Program-made: the position numbers and the translations under genes
Assembly (NCBI GenBank): GCA_964585785.1
Contig: CAZPFL010000119.1
Coordinates: forward strand, 1-15,185
From: WHUA01 sp964585785
Lineage (GTDB): Bacteria; Pseudomonadota; Alphaproteobacteria; UBA8366
Direction: 5' to 3'
Length of the DNA: 15,185 nucleotides
Shown here: positions 14,827 through 15,185 of the stretch, in pieces
Layout: every line of letters begins with the position of its first letter
Numbering within the stretch: position 1 is the first letter of the stretch
The notes under the pieces: generated by a model
The model's database searches: none
The model's input: the letters and a program-made list of their open reading frames with translations, nothing else
Told to the model about the DNA's origin: nothing

Positions 14827-14833
14827 CCTCTCC
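14827..14833 (-). promoter_or_regulatory. Ribosome binding site that decides the transporter start
   Basis: On the minus strand GGAGAGG is followed by seven bases and TTG (14817-14819). The longer alternative beginning at 14867 has no such site. Confidence 0.7.
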
Positions 14834-14873
14834 GGGGACTTCCTGCTGTTTGAAGGATCTCGGGCAAGAGGTG

Positions 14874-14928
14874 GCAGGCGGGGGGCCTGCTGTCAATGCC
14901 GGTGGACCAACGGGCGGCGACTGGTCCA
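14874..14928 (-). promoter_or_regulatory. Two hairpins in the leader region of the transporter-queC unit
   Basis: One perfect 6-bp stem, GCAGGC (14874-14879) with GCCTGC (14885-14890), closes on five identical bases. A second perfect 7-bp stem, TGGACCA (14903-14909) with TGGTCCA (14922-14928), lies just beyond. They fall within 110 bp upstream of the transporter start. Because this unit makes and imports queuosine precursors, an RNA leader control is conceivable. I do not recognise a preQ1 riboswitch consensus here, so this is only structure with unknown function. Confidence 0.3.
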
Positions 14929-14969
14929 GTTGCTTACCTCGGCGGCAATACGGGTGCTGCAACAACGCC

Positions 14970-15028
14970 GTGCGCCCTTCGACAGGCTGGGCAACTGGCT
15001 CTGGACCGTCGAGGCACGAGGCCCCTTA
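14970..15028. repeat. Degenerate half of the TTCGACAAGCT-type palindrome
   Basis: GTGCGCCCTTCGACAGGCT (14970-14988) matches the left arm of the 9870-9955 element (GTGCGTCCTTCGACAAGCT) at 17 of 19 positions. The right side (GTCGAGGCACGAGG) only partly matches the expected opposite arm. This looks like a decayed copy of the same family. There is no gene here. Confidence 0.5.
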
Positions 15029-15030
15029 AT

Positions 15031-15165
15031 CCTTCTCCGCCGGAGGGGCGGAGAAGGTGCCGAGCGCAGCGAGGCGGATGAGGTGGGGATGTCGAAGCGC
15101 TGGCTTCGTTTGTGCCAACCCCCACCCTCTCCCTGGCCCTCTCCGCCCCACAGGGGCAGAGAGGG
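15031..15165. repeat. Palindromic repeat pair of the GAGCGCAGCGAGGCGGATGAGG type
   Basis: A perfect 11-bp stem, CCTTCTCCGCC (15031-15041) with GGCGGAGAAGG (15047-15057), and a second stem, CCCTCTCCGCCCC (15137-15149) with GGGGCAGAGAGGG (15153-15165; 12 of 13 pairs), bracket the sequence GTGCCGAGCGCAGCGAGGCG-GATGAGGTGGGG. An outer pairing of GGTGGGG with CCCCCACC joins the two. This combination is a familiar dispersed intergenic repeat of alphaproteobacteria. No coding sequence is supported between 14868 and the window end. Confidence 0.8.
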
Positions 15166-15185
15166 GAAGCACCTACGGCGCACCC

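Noticed and set aside
14820..14960. preQ1 riboswitch before the transporter-queC genes
   Set aside because: Hairpins exist but I cannot match a preQ1-I, -II or -III consensus, so only unspecific structure is reported.

Overview
The window is about 15.2 kb of GC-rich DNA with tightly packed genes. It has the look of an alphaproteobacterial chromosome, most likely Hyphomicrobiales- or Rhodospirillales-like. The grounds are the composition, the protein families (DUF3307, DUF4168, alpha-E/circularly permuted ATP-grasp, VUT transporter) and the alphaproteobacterial types of palindromic intergenic repeat. The lineage is inferred, since no rRNA or tRNA gene is visible. I see no phage, insertion sequence, CRISPR array or obvious island. 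The genes look like ordinary housekeeping and accessory chromosomal genes.

Layout. 1-1322 (+) is the 3' part of a family-5 (peptide-type) ABC substrate-binding protein, closed by a very clear intrinsic terminator. 1388-3082 (-) is an N-acyl-D-amino-acid deacylase-like amidohydrolase. After a 158-bp palindromic element, 3433-5875 (-) is a translationally coupled pair: a circularly permuted ATP-grasp protein followed by an alpha-E (DUF403) protein. 6077-6487 (-) is a DUF3307 membrane protein, and 6582-6995 (-) a small unknown helical protein. An unusually AT-rich intergenic block (about 7080-7380) carries dyads and a direct repeat. It lies upstream of 7414-8127 (+), a NarL/LuxR-type regulator whose receiver domain lacks the phosphorylatable aspartate. 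A 480-bp gap holds a doubtful small reverse gene and a GC-rich palindrome. 8611-9837 (+) is a CinA-family protein whose C-terminal domain lacks the usual catalytic motifs. A palindromic repeat separates it from a converging reverse block (9997-11986) encoding a GNAT acetyltransferase, an exported polysaccharide deacetylase and an exported DUF4168 protein. The last block, 12284-14819 (-), reads VUT-type queuosine-precursor transporter, then QueC, then an MFS transporter. The right edge (about 14970-15165) is intergenic and filled with palindromic repeats.

How the genes work together. QueC and the VUT transporter form a queuosine/7-deazaguanine unit, combining synthesis of preQ0 with probable precursor uptake. 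The ATP-grasp/alpha-E pair belongs to a widespread but poorly understood predicted peptide-ligation system, here without its usual transglutaminase and protease neighbours. The peptide-binding protein and D-aminoacylase may share substrates, but they are convergent and not one operon. The points most worth attention are the aspartate-less regulator with its AT-rich regulatory region, the reduced ATP-grasp/alpha-E unit, the catalytically altered CinA, and the several distinct palindromic repeat families between genes.
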